This document shows positions 27,002 through 37,536 of a DNA stretch of 64,000 nucleotides, in pieces. Location: positions 1 through 64,000 of the forward strand of contig MKVH01000017.1 in assembly GCA_001899175.1 (NCBI GenBank), written 5' to 3'. The stretch is from Candidatus Kapaibacterium thiocyanatum. Its GTDB lineage: Bacteria > Bacteroidota > Ignavibacteria > Kapaibacteriales > Kapaibacteriaceae. The notes under the pieces are model-generated. The model did no database searches. It saw only the letters and a program-made list of their open reading frames with translations, and was not told where the DNA came from. Numbering within the stretch: the first letter of the stretch is position 1; every line of letters begins with the position of its first letter. Both the position numbers and the translations under genes were made by a program.

Positions 27002-27438
27002 CATCCCTGCTTCTGTCTATGATGCTTCTGCCTGGATGGTTTTCGGAAACCGTGAGTACGGCGGATTTCAACCGTGCAAAAAAGGCGGTAGTTGTCTTCG
27101 TTCCGCTCTATCCCGGAGATTGTGCCAAATGCACCGTCGAAGCTGGGGCGATTCTCAGGACCATCAATACCAGGGCTCAGGCAAAAGGGAAGAAGGTCCT
27201 GGTCTATACCTTGGTCTATGCGAAAAGAGGCCAGGACATGGAATATCTGAAGAGCAACGGATATACGTTCGGCACTACGATTCTCGACCCTGATGCGGAT
27301 CGGATAATATCGTTGCAGAAAGGTGACAGAAGCGTCCTGTTAGTAGCTTTTTGGCCGGGATACGATGGGGTATCGCTACGGCATGTAGGTGACGTGGACG
27401 TACTGGGCACGGACAAGGCTGCCCCGTCACGGAAGTGA
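26998..27438 (+). CDS. Exported thioredoxin-like protein with CAKC motif
   Basis: 146 aa starting MTSLLLSMMLLPGWFSETVS, a short signal-like segment. VVVFVPLYPGDCAKCTVEAG fits the first strand and active-site helix of a thioredoxin fold, with CxxC = Cys-Ala-Lys-Cys. KVLVYTLVYAKRGQDMEYLK and FGTTILDPDADRIISLQKGD continue the fold, as in TlpA-like or AhpC/TSA-like redoxins, although the cis-Pro is not obvious. The ATG lies within the stop of the lipoprotein gene (ATGA). With two-Cys product 25346-25669 in the same run, an oxidoreductase for that product is a reasonable guess. Confidence 0.65.
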   Translation: MTSLLLSMMLLPGWFSETVSTADFNRAKKAVVVFVPLYPGDCAKCTVEAGAILRTINTRAQAKGKKVLVYTLVYAKRGQDMEYLKSNGYTFGTTILDPDADRIISLQKGDRSVLLVAFWPGYDGVSLRHVGDVDVLGTDKAAPSRK

Positions 27439-27534
27439 TCCGTCCGCTCTTCTTTGCACCGGTTCAGGATCTGAAAGATCTGTGATATTGGTGAATCACG
27501 TCCGTCAAGACGATATACCATAGCCCGAAAACGA

Positions 27535-27569
27535 ACGAGGCCCGCAGTTGCGGGCCTCGTTTCGTTTTC
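27535..27569. terminator. Strong bidirectional terminator between the island and rpmG
   Basis: A perfect 12-bp stem (27535-27546 with 27549-27560, core GAGGCCCGCA/TGCGGGCCTC) has a 2-nt apex and is followed by TTCGTTTTC on the plus strand. On the minus strand the stem is followed by TTCGTTTTCG. It sits directly at the 3' end of rpmG and 97 bases after the thioredoxin-like gene, so it serves both converging transcripts. Confidence 0.88.
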
Positions 27570-27747
27570 AGCGGATTTCCTTGTGGATCGTATGGCGACG
27601 AAGGAACGGATTGTACTTCTTGAGTTCAAGTCGTTCCGTCGTGTTCTGCTTGTTCTTCATCGTCGTATAACGCGATGCCGGCTTGCCTTCCTTCTTGGCT
27701 TCCGTGCACTCGAGCGTGATGATCACGCGTGCGCCTTTTTTTGCCAT
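27568..27747 (-). CDS. rpmG: 50S ribosomal protein L33
   Basis: 59 aa: [20 protein letters not shown], then [20 protein letters not shown], then [15 protein letters not shown] and a TGA. This is a complete L33 with the conserved YTT.KN..NT..RLELKKY.P block. It lacks the paired zinc cysteines, so it is the zinc-free form. A consensus Bacteroidota promoter lies 38 bases upstream and a strong terminator overlaps its stop, so it is probably monocistronic. Confidence 0.96.
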   Translation of the reverse strand: MAKKGARVIITLECTEAKKEGKPASRYTTMKNKQNTTERLELKKYNPFLRRHTIHKEIR

Positions 27748-27784
27748 GGTACTGCTCCAGTTCGTTGTTGCTTGTTCAGAACCA

Positions 27785-27816
27785 CAAAGCTACGGGCATG
27801 TCGCGAAATTTCCAAA
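27785..27816 (-). promoter_or_regulatory. Bacteroidota-type promoter for rpmG
   Basis: Read on the minus strand: TTTG (-33, at 27816-27813), 20 bases, TAGCTTTG (-7, at 27792-27785). Both boxes match the TTTG/TAnnTTTG consensus exactly at the standard spacing. Transcription would start about 30 bases before the rpmG ATG. Confidence 0.7.
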
Positions 27817-27843
27817 CCGTTGGCATGACGGGGCTTGGAGCCC

Positions 27844-30306
<2,463 letters not shown>

Positions 30307-30370
30307 AGGGGCCGTATGACGGGGGCAAGAGGAAAAAATTACGAAGAATGACGGTAAGGATCGAAGGCCC

Positions 30371-30402
30371 CTTGGTGGTACATGATTCCTTGCTTATCTT
30401 TG
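30371..30402 (+). promoter_or_regulatory. Bacteroidota-type promoter for infC-rpmI-rplT
   Basis: CTTG at 30371-30374 (-33, one mismatch to TTTG), 20 bases, then TATCTTTG at 30395-30402 (-7, exact TAnnTTTG). A transcript from about 30409 would give a leader of roughly 40-50 nt before infC. Confidence 0.6.
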
Positions 30403-30445
30403 TCGTTCCTGCAATCAGTATCATTCAAATACGCGGCGGCCCTGC

Positions 30446-31057
30446 TTGAGGAGACCATACATACCGTTCAACGCTCAGCGTCCTGAGAACCAGCGTAAGC
30501 AGAAGATCAACGAAGAGATCACGGCGAACGAACTTCGCGTGGTTGACGCAAGAGGTGGACAACTCGGCATCATGCAGAAGCGCGATGCGTTACGCATGGC
30601 ACAGGAACAGGAACTCGATCTCGTGGAGATCGCTCCGCAGGCCAAGCCACCGGTCTGCAAGCTCATCGATTACGGCAAGTTCACGTATGAGCAGCAGAAA
30701 CGGGAGAAGCAGCAGAAGAAGGCCCAGGTTCATCAGCAACTGAAGGAAATACGCTTCAAGGCTGGTACCGACACGCACGACTTCGACTTCAAGACGCGCC
30801 ATGCGCGCGAATTCCTCGAAGAAGGGCACAAGGTCAAGGCCTCGGTATTCTTCCGTGGCCGTGAAATCATGCACCAGGATCTTGGCGAGGTGATGCTCAA
30901 GCGATTCATCGAGCAGCTTGCCGACGTTTCCAAGGTGGACCAGCCGATCAAGTCGGAGGGGCGTACCCTCAGCGTCACGCTCGCACCGGAGAAGAAGGTG
31001 GTCCCGAAGAAGAAAGAAGAGCAGCAAGTAGTAGAGTCAGAAGCACCGAAGGGATAG
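30446..31057 (+). CDS. infC: Translation initiation factor IF-3
   Basis: About 203 aa as drawn. IF-3 binds the 30S subunit, checks start-codon pairing and prevents premature 50S joining. The N-domain is visible ([20 protein letters not shown]), then the linker [20 protein letters not shown] and the C-domain ([20 protein letters not shown] ... [14 protein letters not shown]). A Lys/Glu-rich tail of about 35 residues is longer than in E. coli. The start is non-standard either way: TTG at 30446 has no ribosome site in front, while GAGGAG at 30448-30453 sits seven bases before an in-frame ATA at 30461. infC is known for rare start codons that let IF-3 repress itself. Downstream are rpmI and rplT, the classic operon. 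Confidence 0.95.
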   Translation: MRRPYIPFNAQRPENQRKQKINEEITANELRVVDARGGQLGIMQKRDALRMAQEQELDLVEIAPQAKPPVCKLIDYGKFTYEQQKREKQQKKAQVHQQLKEIRFKAGTDTHDFDFKTRHAREFLEEGHKVKASVFFRGREIMHQDLGEVMLKRFIEQLADVSKVDQPIKSEGRTLSVTLAPEKKVVPKKKEEQQVVESEAPKG

Positions 31058-31061
31058 GACA

Positions 31062-31259
31062 ATGCCGAAGATGAAAACGACATCGGGCGCCAAGAAGCGC
31101 TTCAAGCTGACCGGTACCGGCCAGATCAAGCGTCAGAAGGCGAACCGCAGCCACATCCTGACCAGCAAGAACCGCAAGCGCAAGCGCAACCTGCGTAACG
31201 ACACGCTCGTCGACGCATCGAACATGCGCCTCGTGAAGCACTGCCTGGCGCTGGGATGA
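31062..31259 (+). CDS. rpmI: 50S ribosomal protein L35
   Basis: 65 aa: [20 protein letters not shown] then [20 protein letters not shown], ending in [10 protein letters not shown]. It is full length and highly basic. It begins four bases after the infC stop, in the standard infC-rpmI-rplT order. Confidence 0.97.
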   Translation: MPKMKTTSGAKKRFKLTGTGQIKRQKANRSHILTSKNRKRKRNLRNDTLVDASNMRLVKHCLALG

Positions 31260-31359
31260 TGTCGGTGTAAGGTCGGCGACGGGTCGCTCAGGGCTACTGC
31301 CGTTCCCCTGACGTCCGCAGCACCGGCGTTTTTCAAATGCGTATCGCTAGGAGAATCCA

Positions 31360-31707
31360 ATGCGCGCAACCAAAAAAGCAGCGGCACACAACCGCAAGAA
31401 GAAATACTTCACGCTGGCGAAAGGCTACTGGGGCTCCCGCTCCAAACTGTGGCGCATCGTCAAGCACCACGTCGAGAAGGGCCTCCAGTACGCCTACCGC
31501 GACCGCCGCAACAAGAAGCGTACGTTCCGCAACCTGTGGATCGTCCGTATCAACGCAGCAGCACGTATGCACGGTACCACGTATTCCCGCCTCATGCACG
31601 GCATGAAGAAGAACGACATCGTGATCAACCGCAAGGTTCTCGCCAATCTGGCCATGAATCACCCGGAAATCTTCACGGCCGTCGTCAAGCAGGCGATGGG
31701 CAAGTAA
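31360..31707 (+). CDS. rplT: 50S ribosomal protein L20
   Basis: 115 aa starting MRATKKAAAHNRKKKYFTLA, with the typical KGYWGSRSKLWRIVKHHVEKGLQ core (split here by the 20-residue rule as KGYWGSRSKLWRIVK and HHVEKGLQYAYRDRRNKK) and LWIVRINAAARMHGTTYS. L20 is essential for 50S assembly and often represses its own operon by binding the leader. AGGAG lies just before the ATG. A 100-base spacer separates it from rpmI. A strong terminator follows. Confidence 0.97.
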   Translation: MRATKKAAAHNRKKKYFTLAKGYWGSRSKLWRIVKHHVEKGLQYAYRDRRNKKRTFRNLWIVRINAAARMHGTTYSRLMHGMKKNDIVINRKVLANLAMNHPEIFTAVVKQAMGK

Positions 31708-31740
31708 GCGGTTCCCCAAGAACATCCGAAACGACAATGC

Positions 31741-31781
31741 GAGCGGCAATCGGTCCTTCCGATTGCCGCTCGTTCGTTTTT
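31741..31781 (+). terminator. Rho-independent terminator of infC-rpmI-rplT
   Basis: A perfect 13-bp stem (GAGCGGCAATCGG at 31741-31753, CCGATTGCCGCTC at 31759-31771) with loop TCCTT, followed by GTTCGTTTTT. It lies 34 bases after the rplT stop. Confidence 0.92.
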
Positions 31782-31792
31782 GCATAGTTTTG
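31762..31792 (+). promoter_or_regulatory. Probable promoter for the ABC-F gene, overlapping the terminator
   Basis: ATTG at 31762-31765, 19 bases, then TAGTTTTG at 31785-31792, which matches TAnnTTTG. The -33 box lies inside the right arm of the rplT terminator. Transcription would begin near 31798, giving a leader of about 135 nt before the ABC-F start codon. Confidence 0.5.
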
Positions 31793-31860
31793 TCATGCCG
31801 TCCGCACCATCGACGACGTGCCGACGGAATTGTCCATCATCCTCCTGCATCATGAAGAAC

Positions 31861-31910
31861 TGACGAAATCCCTGCACTTCACGCCGTTATCACGCGGCCG
31901 GATTTCGTCA
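31861..31910 (+). promoter_or_regulatory. Leader hairpin upstream of the ABC-F gene
   Basis: TGACGAAATCC (31861-31871) is perfectly complementary to GGATTTCGTCA (31900-31910), an 11-bp stem with a 28-nt loop that itself holds a small GCCG/CGGC pairing. It sits 23 bases before the ABC-F ATG and 12 bases before its AGGAGG. This may be an attenuator or ribosome-access switch, or, as DNA, an operator for a repressor. No U-tract follows, so it is not a simple terminator. Confidence 0.45.
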
Positions 31911-31932
31911 TACATGATCGACAGGAGGCACC

Positions 31933-33504
31933 ATGTTCGTGTCAGCCGATCGAGTGTCGTTCGCCTACGACGCTCCCTACGTTCCCGTATTCACCGATAT
32001 CTCCTTCAACGTCGGACCCGAATGGAAGACCGCCGTCGTCGGACGCAATGGCAGAGGTAAATCGACCCTGCTGCAGCTGGTCGCAGGAACGCTGCGACCT
32101 TCATCGGGTACCATCACGCAGGTGCAGCGTCCGCTGCTGCTCGCACATACCTATGCGATTCCCGAAACCGATACGCTGTCGGTCATGATCGATGCGGTCG
32201 GCCCATACCGCCGTATGGAAGAGCGTATGGAGGCTCTCCTCGCCGATGGAAGCGACCAGGCTCTGTTCGACTACGCCGATATCGTCGACGACTATCACCG
32301 CATGGGTGGATATACCCTGAAGGCTCATCTCGAAGAGCGCGCCGATGTGCTGGGACTCGGCAGCGGACATCTCCGGCGCCCGTTCTCGACCTTGAGCGGA
32401 GGCGAGCGTACGCGCGCCCTGATCGCCGCCGTCACGACACCCGACGATGGATTCGCCCTGCTGGACGAGCCGACGAACCACCTCGACCGCGACGGACGCA
32501 GACTCGTGCGGGAGTATCTCACATCATTACACAAGGGGTTCCTCGTCACCAGTCACGACGAGGATCTGCTCGAGGCCTGCTGCGATCACGTTCTGTCGAT
32601 CGACGCGGACGGACTGCACGTGAAACATGCGGGGTATGCCGTATGGCGCCGCGAACGCACCGAACAGCAGGCGCGTGAACGGCGTGAGCAGGACAACATC
32701 AGGCGTGAGGTCCGTACGCTCGAGCAAGCCGCCGAACGCCAGCGCAGGTGGTCGGCCCATACCGAACGGGAGAAGGACAGTGCCGCGGATTCGGGCTTCG
32801 TGAGCCACAAGGCCGCGAAGATGATGAAGCGTGCCCTGCATACCGAACGCAGGATCGACGATGCGCTGCATCAGGCACAGTCCCTTCTCACGAGCTTCGA
32901 TGGCGTCCATGCACTCCAGCTCAGGGCTGCCGACGGCGCTCCCGACGTCGTGCTGCAGGTTGCGGATCTTACCGTACGTTTCGGCGATGTGACGGTCCTC
33001 GATGACTGTTCGGTGACGGTGAGGCGCGGCGAACGTGTGGTCGTGACCGGGCCTAACGGCTGCGGCAAGAGCACGCTCGTCGGCGCCATCCTCGGCGAAG
33101 TGGCCCATGATGGTGTCGTGGCGCTGCCACAGTGGCTCAGGATGGTCGTCGTACGCCAATGGCCGGTATGGACGAGCGGCGTGCTGCGCGATCATGTCCG
33201 CGAGGCCGGGATCGACGAAACGCGCTTCAGAACCGTTCTCGCGTCGTTCAACGTCTCGGGAGACGTCTTCGATCGGCCTCTGGAGACCTTTTCCTTCGGT
33301 CAGTGGAAGAAGATCGACCTATGCCGGAGCTTCCTCGATCCGGCCCATCTCTTCATCTGGGACGAGCCGATGAACGGTATGGATGTCGAGACCAAGGAGC
33401 AGCTCGTCGAGGCCATCGCACGGTCGTCGCCGACGATGCTCATCATCGATCACGACCGTGCCGTGGTGGAGAAGATCGCCACGGACGTCATTGATCTTGG
33501 TTAA
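31933..33504 (+). CDS. ABC-F family ATPase
   Basis: 523 aa with two ATP-binding cassettes and no membrane segments. Cassette 1: Walker A VVGRNGRGKSTLLQL, signature LSGGERTRAL, Walker B FALLDEPTNHLD. An inter-domain linker follows of mainly charged helix (REVRTLEQAAERQRRWSAHT). Cassette 2: Walker A GPNGCGKSTLVGAI, a deviating signature FSFGQWKKIDLCRS, and Walker B HLFIWDEPMNGMD. ABC-F proteins bind the ribosomal E site. The SFGQWKK...IWDEP form in the second cassette recalls Lsa/Vga-type antibiotic-protection members more than EttA or Uup; resistance is inference. AGGAGG lies 4-5 bases before the ATG. A structured leader precedes it. Confidence 0.85.
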   Translation: MFVSADRVSFAYDAPYVPVFTDISFNVGPEWKTAVVGRNGRGKSTLLQLVAGTLRPSSGTITQVQRPLLLAHTYAIPETDTLSVMIDAVGPYRRMEERMEALLADGSDQALFDYADIVDDYHRMGGYTLKAHLEERADVLGLGSGHLRRPFSTLSGGERTRALIAAVTTPDDGFALLDEPTNHLDRDGRRLVREYLTSLHKGFLVTSHDEDLLEACCDHVLSIDADGLHVKHAGYAVWRRERTEQQARERREQDNIRREVRTLEQAAERQRRWSAHTEREKDSAADSGFVSHKAAKMMKRALHTERRIDDALHQAQSLLTSFDGVHALQLRAADGAPDVVLQVADLTVRFGDVTVLDDCSVTVRRGERVVVTGPNGCGKSTLVGAILGEVAHDGVVALPQWLRMVVVRQWPVWTSGVLRDHVREAGIDETRFRTVLASFNVSGDVFDRPLETFSFGQWKKIDLCRSFLDPAHLFIWDEPMNGMDVETKEQLVEAIARSSPTMLIIDHDRAVVEKIATDVIDLG

Positions 33505-33535
33505 TTGAGCCGGTCGACGGATGTTTGTAGTCTTG
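33504..33535 (+). promoter_or_regulatory. Possible promoter for pheS
   Basis: ATTG at 33504-33507, 20 bases, TAGTCTTG at 33528-33535 (one mismatch to TAnnTTTG). The -33 box starts at the ABC-F stop. The leader would be only about 12 nt. Confidence 0.4.
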
Positions 33536-33552
33536 GATACATCAGGAATATC

Positions 33553-34572
33553 ATGCTCGACAAGATCAACCGATTGCGTGCGACGATAGAAGGCGAACTG
33601 TCGGCCATCACGACGGCCGACGAAGCGGAGCAGTTCCGCTTGCGCCACATGGTCCGCAAGGGAACCCTGCAGGCCCTGGTCGACGATCTCCGCTCCGTAC
33701 CGAAGGAAGAGAAGCCCGCCATCGGCAAGGCGCTGAACGAGCTCCGTACCTTCGCGGAAGAGCGTTATACCATGCTGAAGGATGCTCTCGGCCCCCGCGA
33801 CACGACGCCCCGCATCGATGTGACGCTGCCCGGCCGCACCATGGGTGCCGGTACGATCCATCCCATCGCACAGATGCTGGACCGTATCACGGACATCTTC
33901 ACGTCGCTCGGCTTCGAAGTGGCCGCAGGGCCGGACATCGAAGACGACATGCACAACTTCGGCAAGCTCAACTTCGCGCCGGACCATCCGGCACGGGATA
34001 TGCAGGATACGTTCTTCGTCGAAGGCGGGGACCGGAACGATCTCGTCCTCCGCACGCATACGTCGTCCGTTCAGATCCGCGCGATGGAAACGATGACGCC
34101 GCCGATCCGGTGCATCATGCCGGGACGCGTCTATCGTAACGAAGCCGTCAGTGCGCGCTCGTTGGCCGAATTCCACCAGGTCGAAGGTCTGTACATCGAC
34201 AAGGGCGTGAGCATGGCCGATATGAAGGGGACGATCATGGCCTTCGCCCGACGTCTCTACGACGAAGCCCATGCGCAGTTCCGCTTCCGTACGTCCTACT
34301 TCCCGTTCACGGAGCCGAGCGCCGAGATCGACATGTCGTGCTTCATCTGCAAGGGAAAAGGTTGCCGCATCTGCAAGCACTCCGGCTGGCTGGAGATCTG
34401 CGGCTGCGGTATGGTCCACCCCAACGTCCTGCGCGACTGCGGCATCGATCCGGAAGAATATTCAGGATTCGCCTTCGGTTTCGGCGTCGAACGTGCGGTG
34501 ATGATGATGACGGGTATCGACGATATCCGTATGCTCTACGATAACGATCTGCGCGTCCTGCGTCAGTTCTGA
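33553..34572 (+). CDS. pheS: Phenylalanine-tRNA ligase alpha subunit
   Basis: 339 aa, normal length. This is the catalytic subunit that charges tRNA-Phe. The N-terminal coiled coil starts MLDKINRLRATIEGELSAIT. Class II motifs follow: motif 2 around PPIRCIMPGRVYRNEAVSAR and FRTSYFPFTEPSAEIDMSCF, and motif 3 at FAFGFGVERAVMMMTGIDDI. A Cys-rich insert (CFICKGKGCRICKHSGWLEI) is seen in many PheS proteins. The ATG at 33553 has AGGAA just upstream; upstream codons in frame are not conserved-looking. pheT is not beside it, which is unusual. Its stop overlaps the next ATG by one base. Confidence 0.95.
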   Translation: MLDKINRLRATIEGELSAITTADEAEQFRLRHMVRKGTLQALVDDLRSVPKEEKPAIGKALNELRTFAEERYTMLKDALGPRDTTPRIDVTLPGRTMGAGTIHPIAQMLDRITDIFTSLGFEVAAGPDIEDDMHNFGKLNFAPDHPARDMQDTFFVEGGDRNDLVLRTHTSSVQIRAMETMTPPIRCIMPGRVYRNEAVSARSLAEFHQVEGLYIDKGVSMADMKGTIMAFARRLYDEAHAQFRFRTSYFPFTEPSAEIDMSCFICKGKGCRICKHSGWLEICGCGMVHPNVLRDCGIDPEEYSGFAFGFGVERAVMMMTGIDDIRMLYDNDLRVLRQF

Positions 34573-35267
34573 TGCCGCTACTCACCGCAGAACACATCAC
34601 GAAGTCCTATACCCGCAGCGGTCAGGCGGATACCGTCGTGCTTCGCGGCGTATCCACCACGATCGACGCGGGTGAATTCGTCGCCATCACCGGACCGAGC
34701 GGTGCAGGGAAGAGCACGTTGCTGCACATCCTCGCATCGCTCGACGAGCCCGATAACGGACATGTGACGCTCACGACGGGAACGTCGGTCTTCACCTATG
34801 ATCGTATGTCGTCGTCGGCATTGTCCGCCATGCGCAACCGCTACGTGGGCGTCGTCTTCCAGTTCCATCATCTTCTGCCGGAGTTCTCGGCGATCGAGAA
34901 CGTGATGATGCCGGCACTGATCGCCGGTACGAGTTGGCAAGCTGCACGGTCGAAGGCAGCGGCCCTGCTGGATCGTGTGGGGATGGGACATCGCTCGACG
35001 CATGCACCGTCCGAACTCTCCGGCGGAGAACAGCAGCGCGTGGCCATCGCACGGGCGCTCATGAACGATCCGCTGCTGCTCGTGGCCGACGAGCCGACAG
35101 GTAATCTCGACAGTGCCAATGCCACGGCCGTGACAGATCTCCTTTGCGAACTGCAGGACTCCTTCGGTATGACGTGTCTCATCGCCACGCACAGTGCGGA
35201 CGTCGCCGCACGGGCACACAGGATCCTGCACTTGAAGGACGGCCTGTTCGTCGACGCCAAGGCATGA
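34572..35267 (+). CDS. LolD/MacB-type ABC transporter ATP-binding protein
   Basis: 231 aa single cassette: Walker A GPSGAGKSTLLHILASLDEP, Q-loop FQFHHLLPEFSAIENVMMPA, signature LSGGEQQRVAIARAL, Walker B LLVADEPTGNLD, and switch His in IATHSAD. The FQFHHLLPEF...NVMMP sequence is typical of LolD, which powers release of lipoproteins from the inner membrane by LolC/LolE. No lolC/lolE gene is adjacent, so the permease partner lies elsewhere. Coupled to pheS by TGATG and to the next gene by ATGA. Confidence 0.85.
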   Translation: MPLLTAEHITKSYTRSGQADTVVLRGVSTTIDAGEFVAITGPSGAGKSTLLHILASLDEPDNGHVTLTTGTSVFTYDRMSSSALSAMRNRYVGVVFQFHHLLPEFSAIENVMMPALIAGTSWQAARSKAAALLDRVGMGHRSTHAPSELSGGEQQRVAIARALMNDPLLLVADEPTGNLDSANATAVTDLLCELQDSFGMTCLIATHSADVAARAHRILHLKDGLFVDAKA

Positions 35268-35620
35268 AGAAACTTGGATTGCTGGTCACGTGCTACGGTA
35301 TCTTCCTGATGATCTGCGGTCTGTCGGGATATCTCCTCATGCACGGCACGGGAACGTCTTCCCTCCTCAACGGAGGAATCTTCGGTTCACTCATGATCGT
35401 CATCGGTGTTCTCCTGCGTCAGGGGCGCATGTGGACGTTGCCGGCGACGCTTTCCGCAACGGCGATCTTCGCCCTCACCTTTCTCTGGCGTGGCGCCGTA
35501 CAATGGCATCACGCACTTTCCGATGCGCCTGCACGTCTTGGCGTCGCAATGCTGCTTACCTTGATGTTCCTCGGCAGCGTGATCATGGTGCGGATACTGT
35601 TCCGACATTATCGGCACTGA
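35264..35620 (+). CDS. Small four-helix membrane protein (TMEM14-like?)
   Basis: 118 aa from the ATG that overlaps the LolD-type stop by four bases. Four hydrophobic spans are visible: LGLLVTCYGIFLMICGLSGY, GGIFGSLMIVIGVLL, LPATLSATAIFALTFLW, and LGVAMLLTLMFLGSVIMVRI. The GxxGYL...SLLxGGxFGSLM pattern resembles TMEM14-family proteins of unknown function. The end is HYRH. It may act with the LolD-type ATPase or simply share its transcript. Confidence 0.6.
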   Translation: MKKLGLLVTCYGIFLMICGLSGYLLMHGTGTSSLLNGGIFGSLMIVIGVLLRQGRMWTLPATLSATAIFALTFLWRGAVQWHHALSDAPARLGVAMLLTLMFLGSVIMVRILFRHYRH

Positions 35621-35647
35621 CGTCCATACACATTCGACAGGTGAATC

Positions 35648-36190
35648 ATGTCCACGTATCCCGAAGTCCACTCGACGACGGTCGTCGGCGTCATGCGTAA
35701 CGGCAAGGCCGCCCTGGGCGCCGATGGTCAGGTATCCTTCGGCAACACGGTGATGAAGCACACGGCACGCAAGGTGCGCAGGCTCTACAACGACAGCGTC
35801 ATGGTCGGCTTCGCAGGTGCCACAGCCGATGCCTTCACCCTCATGCAACGGTTCGAGGAGAAGCTGGAATCGCATCGCGGGAACCTCGATCGCAGCGCCA
35901 TCGACCTTGCCCGCGACTGGCGTACCGACCGCTATCTGCGCCGCCTCGAAGCCATGATGATCGTGATGAATCAGTCCAAGGTCCTGCTCCTCAGCGGCAC
36001 GGGTGACGTGATCGAACCCGACGACAACATCATCGCCATCGGCTCCGGCGGGCCCTATGCGCTGAGTGCGGCCAGGGCACTGGCCGCCAATACGGATCTC
36101 GACGCACGTACGATCGTGGAGAAGTCACTGCACATCGCCGCCGACATCTGCATCTACACCAATAACGTACTTACGATCGACGAACTATGA
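35648..36190 (+). CDS. hslV: ATP-dependent protease peptidase subunit HslV
   Basis: 180 aa. HslV is the proteasome-beta-like dodecamer that works with HslU. The mature N-terminus would be [20 protein letters not shown], so about nine residues (MSTYPEVHS) are removed to free the catalytic Thr. The conserved GDGQVSFG...[26 protein letters not shown] and [16 protein letters not shown] blocks are present. AGGTG lies just before the ATG. The last four bases overlap hslU. Confidence 0.96.
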   Translation: MSTYPEVHSTTVVGVMRNGKAALGADGQVSFGNTVMKHTARKVRRLYNDSVMVGFAGATADAFTLMQRFEEKLESHRGNLDRSAIDLARDWRTDRYLRRLEAMMIVMNQSKVLLLSGTGDVIEPDDNIIAIGSGGPYALSAARALAANTDLDARTIVEKSLHIAADICIYTNNVLTIDEL

Positions 36191-37536
36191 ATCTCACACC
36201 GCATCAGATCGTGGCCGAACTGGACAAGTACGTCATCGGCCAGCAGGCGGCGAAGAAAGCCGTCGCCATCGCCCTCCGCAACCGCTGGCGCAGGCAACAG
36301 GTGGAAGGCGATCTCCAGCACGAGATCATGCCGAACAACATCATCATGATCGGTCCCACGGGAGTGGGGAAGACGGAGATCGCACGCCGTCTCGCACGCC
36401 TGGCCGGAGCGCCGTTCGTGAAGGTCGAGGCCACGAAGTATACGGAAGTGGGCTACGTCGGACGGGACGTGGAGACGATGATCCGCGACCTCGTCGAAGG
36501 TGCCGTCTCCATGGTCCGTACCGAACACCTCCAGACCGTCCGCGAACAGGCCACCGCAGCCGCGGAACAGCAGATCCTCGATATCCTCGTACCTCCCGTC
36601 AATACGACGATGTCCTTCGATCTTACGGGAGGGCAGACGGAGAACCAGCAGCGCGAACAGCGCGAACAGGTGCGGACGATGCTGCAGAGCGGCATGATGG
36701 ACGATCGGGTGATCGAGATCGACGTCAAGGTCGACAACATGCCCGGTCTCAACGTTCTCGGACCGATCGGTCCCGAAGGCTTCGACATGAACATCGGAGA
36801 GATGCTGTCGGGCATGATGCCGAAGCGATTCAAGAAACGCAGGGTGACGATCGCCGAAGCACGCGTCATCATCGAAGAGCAGGAGGCCGAGAAGCTCGTG
36901 GACATGGAGAAGGTGACGAAGGAAGCCATCTACCGTGCGGAGAACATGGGCATCGTCTTCATCGACGAGATCGACAAGGTCGCCGTCCGCAGCGGTACCA
37001 GTGGTGGTGTGGACGTGTCGCGGGAGGGCGTGCAGCGTGATCTCCTTCCGATCGTCGAAGGATCGGCCGTGAACACGAAGTACGGTCCGGTGAAGACCGA
37101 CCACATTCTTTTCATCGCTTCCGGTGCCTTCCACGTGGCCAAACCCAGCGACCTCATTCCCGAACTGCAGGGACGCTTCCCGATCAGGGTGGAACTGCAG
37201 TCGCTGACCGTCGAGGACTTCGTCGCCATCCTGACCCAGCCCGAGCACGCTCTGATCAAGCAGTACAGCGCCCTCATGCGTTCGGAAGGATATGAGCTCA
37301 TCTTCGATGAAGGGGCCATCCGTGCGATCGCATCCACGGCGGCACGCGTGAACGAGGACGTCGCCAACATCGGGGCGCGTCGCCTGCATACGATCCTCAC
37401 GACGTTGCTCGAGGAGACGCTCTTCCATGCGCCGGATAGTGTGGAAGGCCCGACGATTTCGATCACCGCCGACGTCGTAGGCGAGCGCCTGTCGTCGATT
37501 GTCCAGAATTCCGATCTCTCGCACTACATCCTGTGA
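36187..37536 (+). CDS. hslU: HslU AAA+ unfoldase
   Basis: 449 aa, usual length. The protein unfolds substrates and feeds them to HslV. It starts [20 protein letters not shown]; Walker A is [17 protein letters not shown] (Lys62), followed by the family's [20 protein letters not shown] pore-loop region. The I-domain is inserted between residues about 110 and 240. Walker B reads [11 protein letters not shown]; the sensor-2 region and C-terminal tail, which docks into HslV, end SHYIL. Coupled to hslV by ATGA, and its stop overlaps the next ATG. Confidence 0.97.
   Translation: MNLTPHQIVAELDKYVIGQQAAKKAVAIALRNRWRRQQVEGDLQHEIMPNNIIMIGPTGVGKTEIARRLARLAGAPFVKVEATKYTEVGYVGRDVETMIRDLVEGAVSMVRTEHLQTVREQATAAAEQQILDILVPPVNTTMSFDLTGGQTENQQREQREQVRTMLQSGMMDDRVIEIDVKVDNMPGLNVLGPIGPEGFDMNIGEMLSGMMPKRFKKRRVTIAEARVIIEEQEAEKLVDMEKVTKEAIYRAENMGIVFIDEIDKVAVRSGTSGGVDVSREGVQRDLLPIVEGSAVNTKYGPVKTDHILFIASGAFHVAKPSDLIPELQGRFPIRVELQSLTVEDFVAILTQPEHALIKQYSALMRSEGYELIFDEGAIRAIASTAARVNEDVANIGARRLHTILTTLLEETLFHAPDSVEGPTISITADVVGERLSSIVQNSDLSHYIL

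Noticed and set aside
31795-31863. 22-codon leader peptide before the ABC-F gene
   Set aside because: Its ATG lies at or before the predicted transcription start and has no ribosome site, so a translated leader is not supported.
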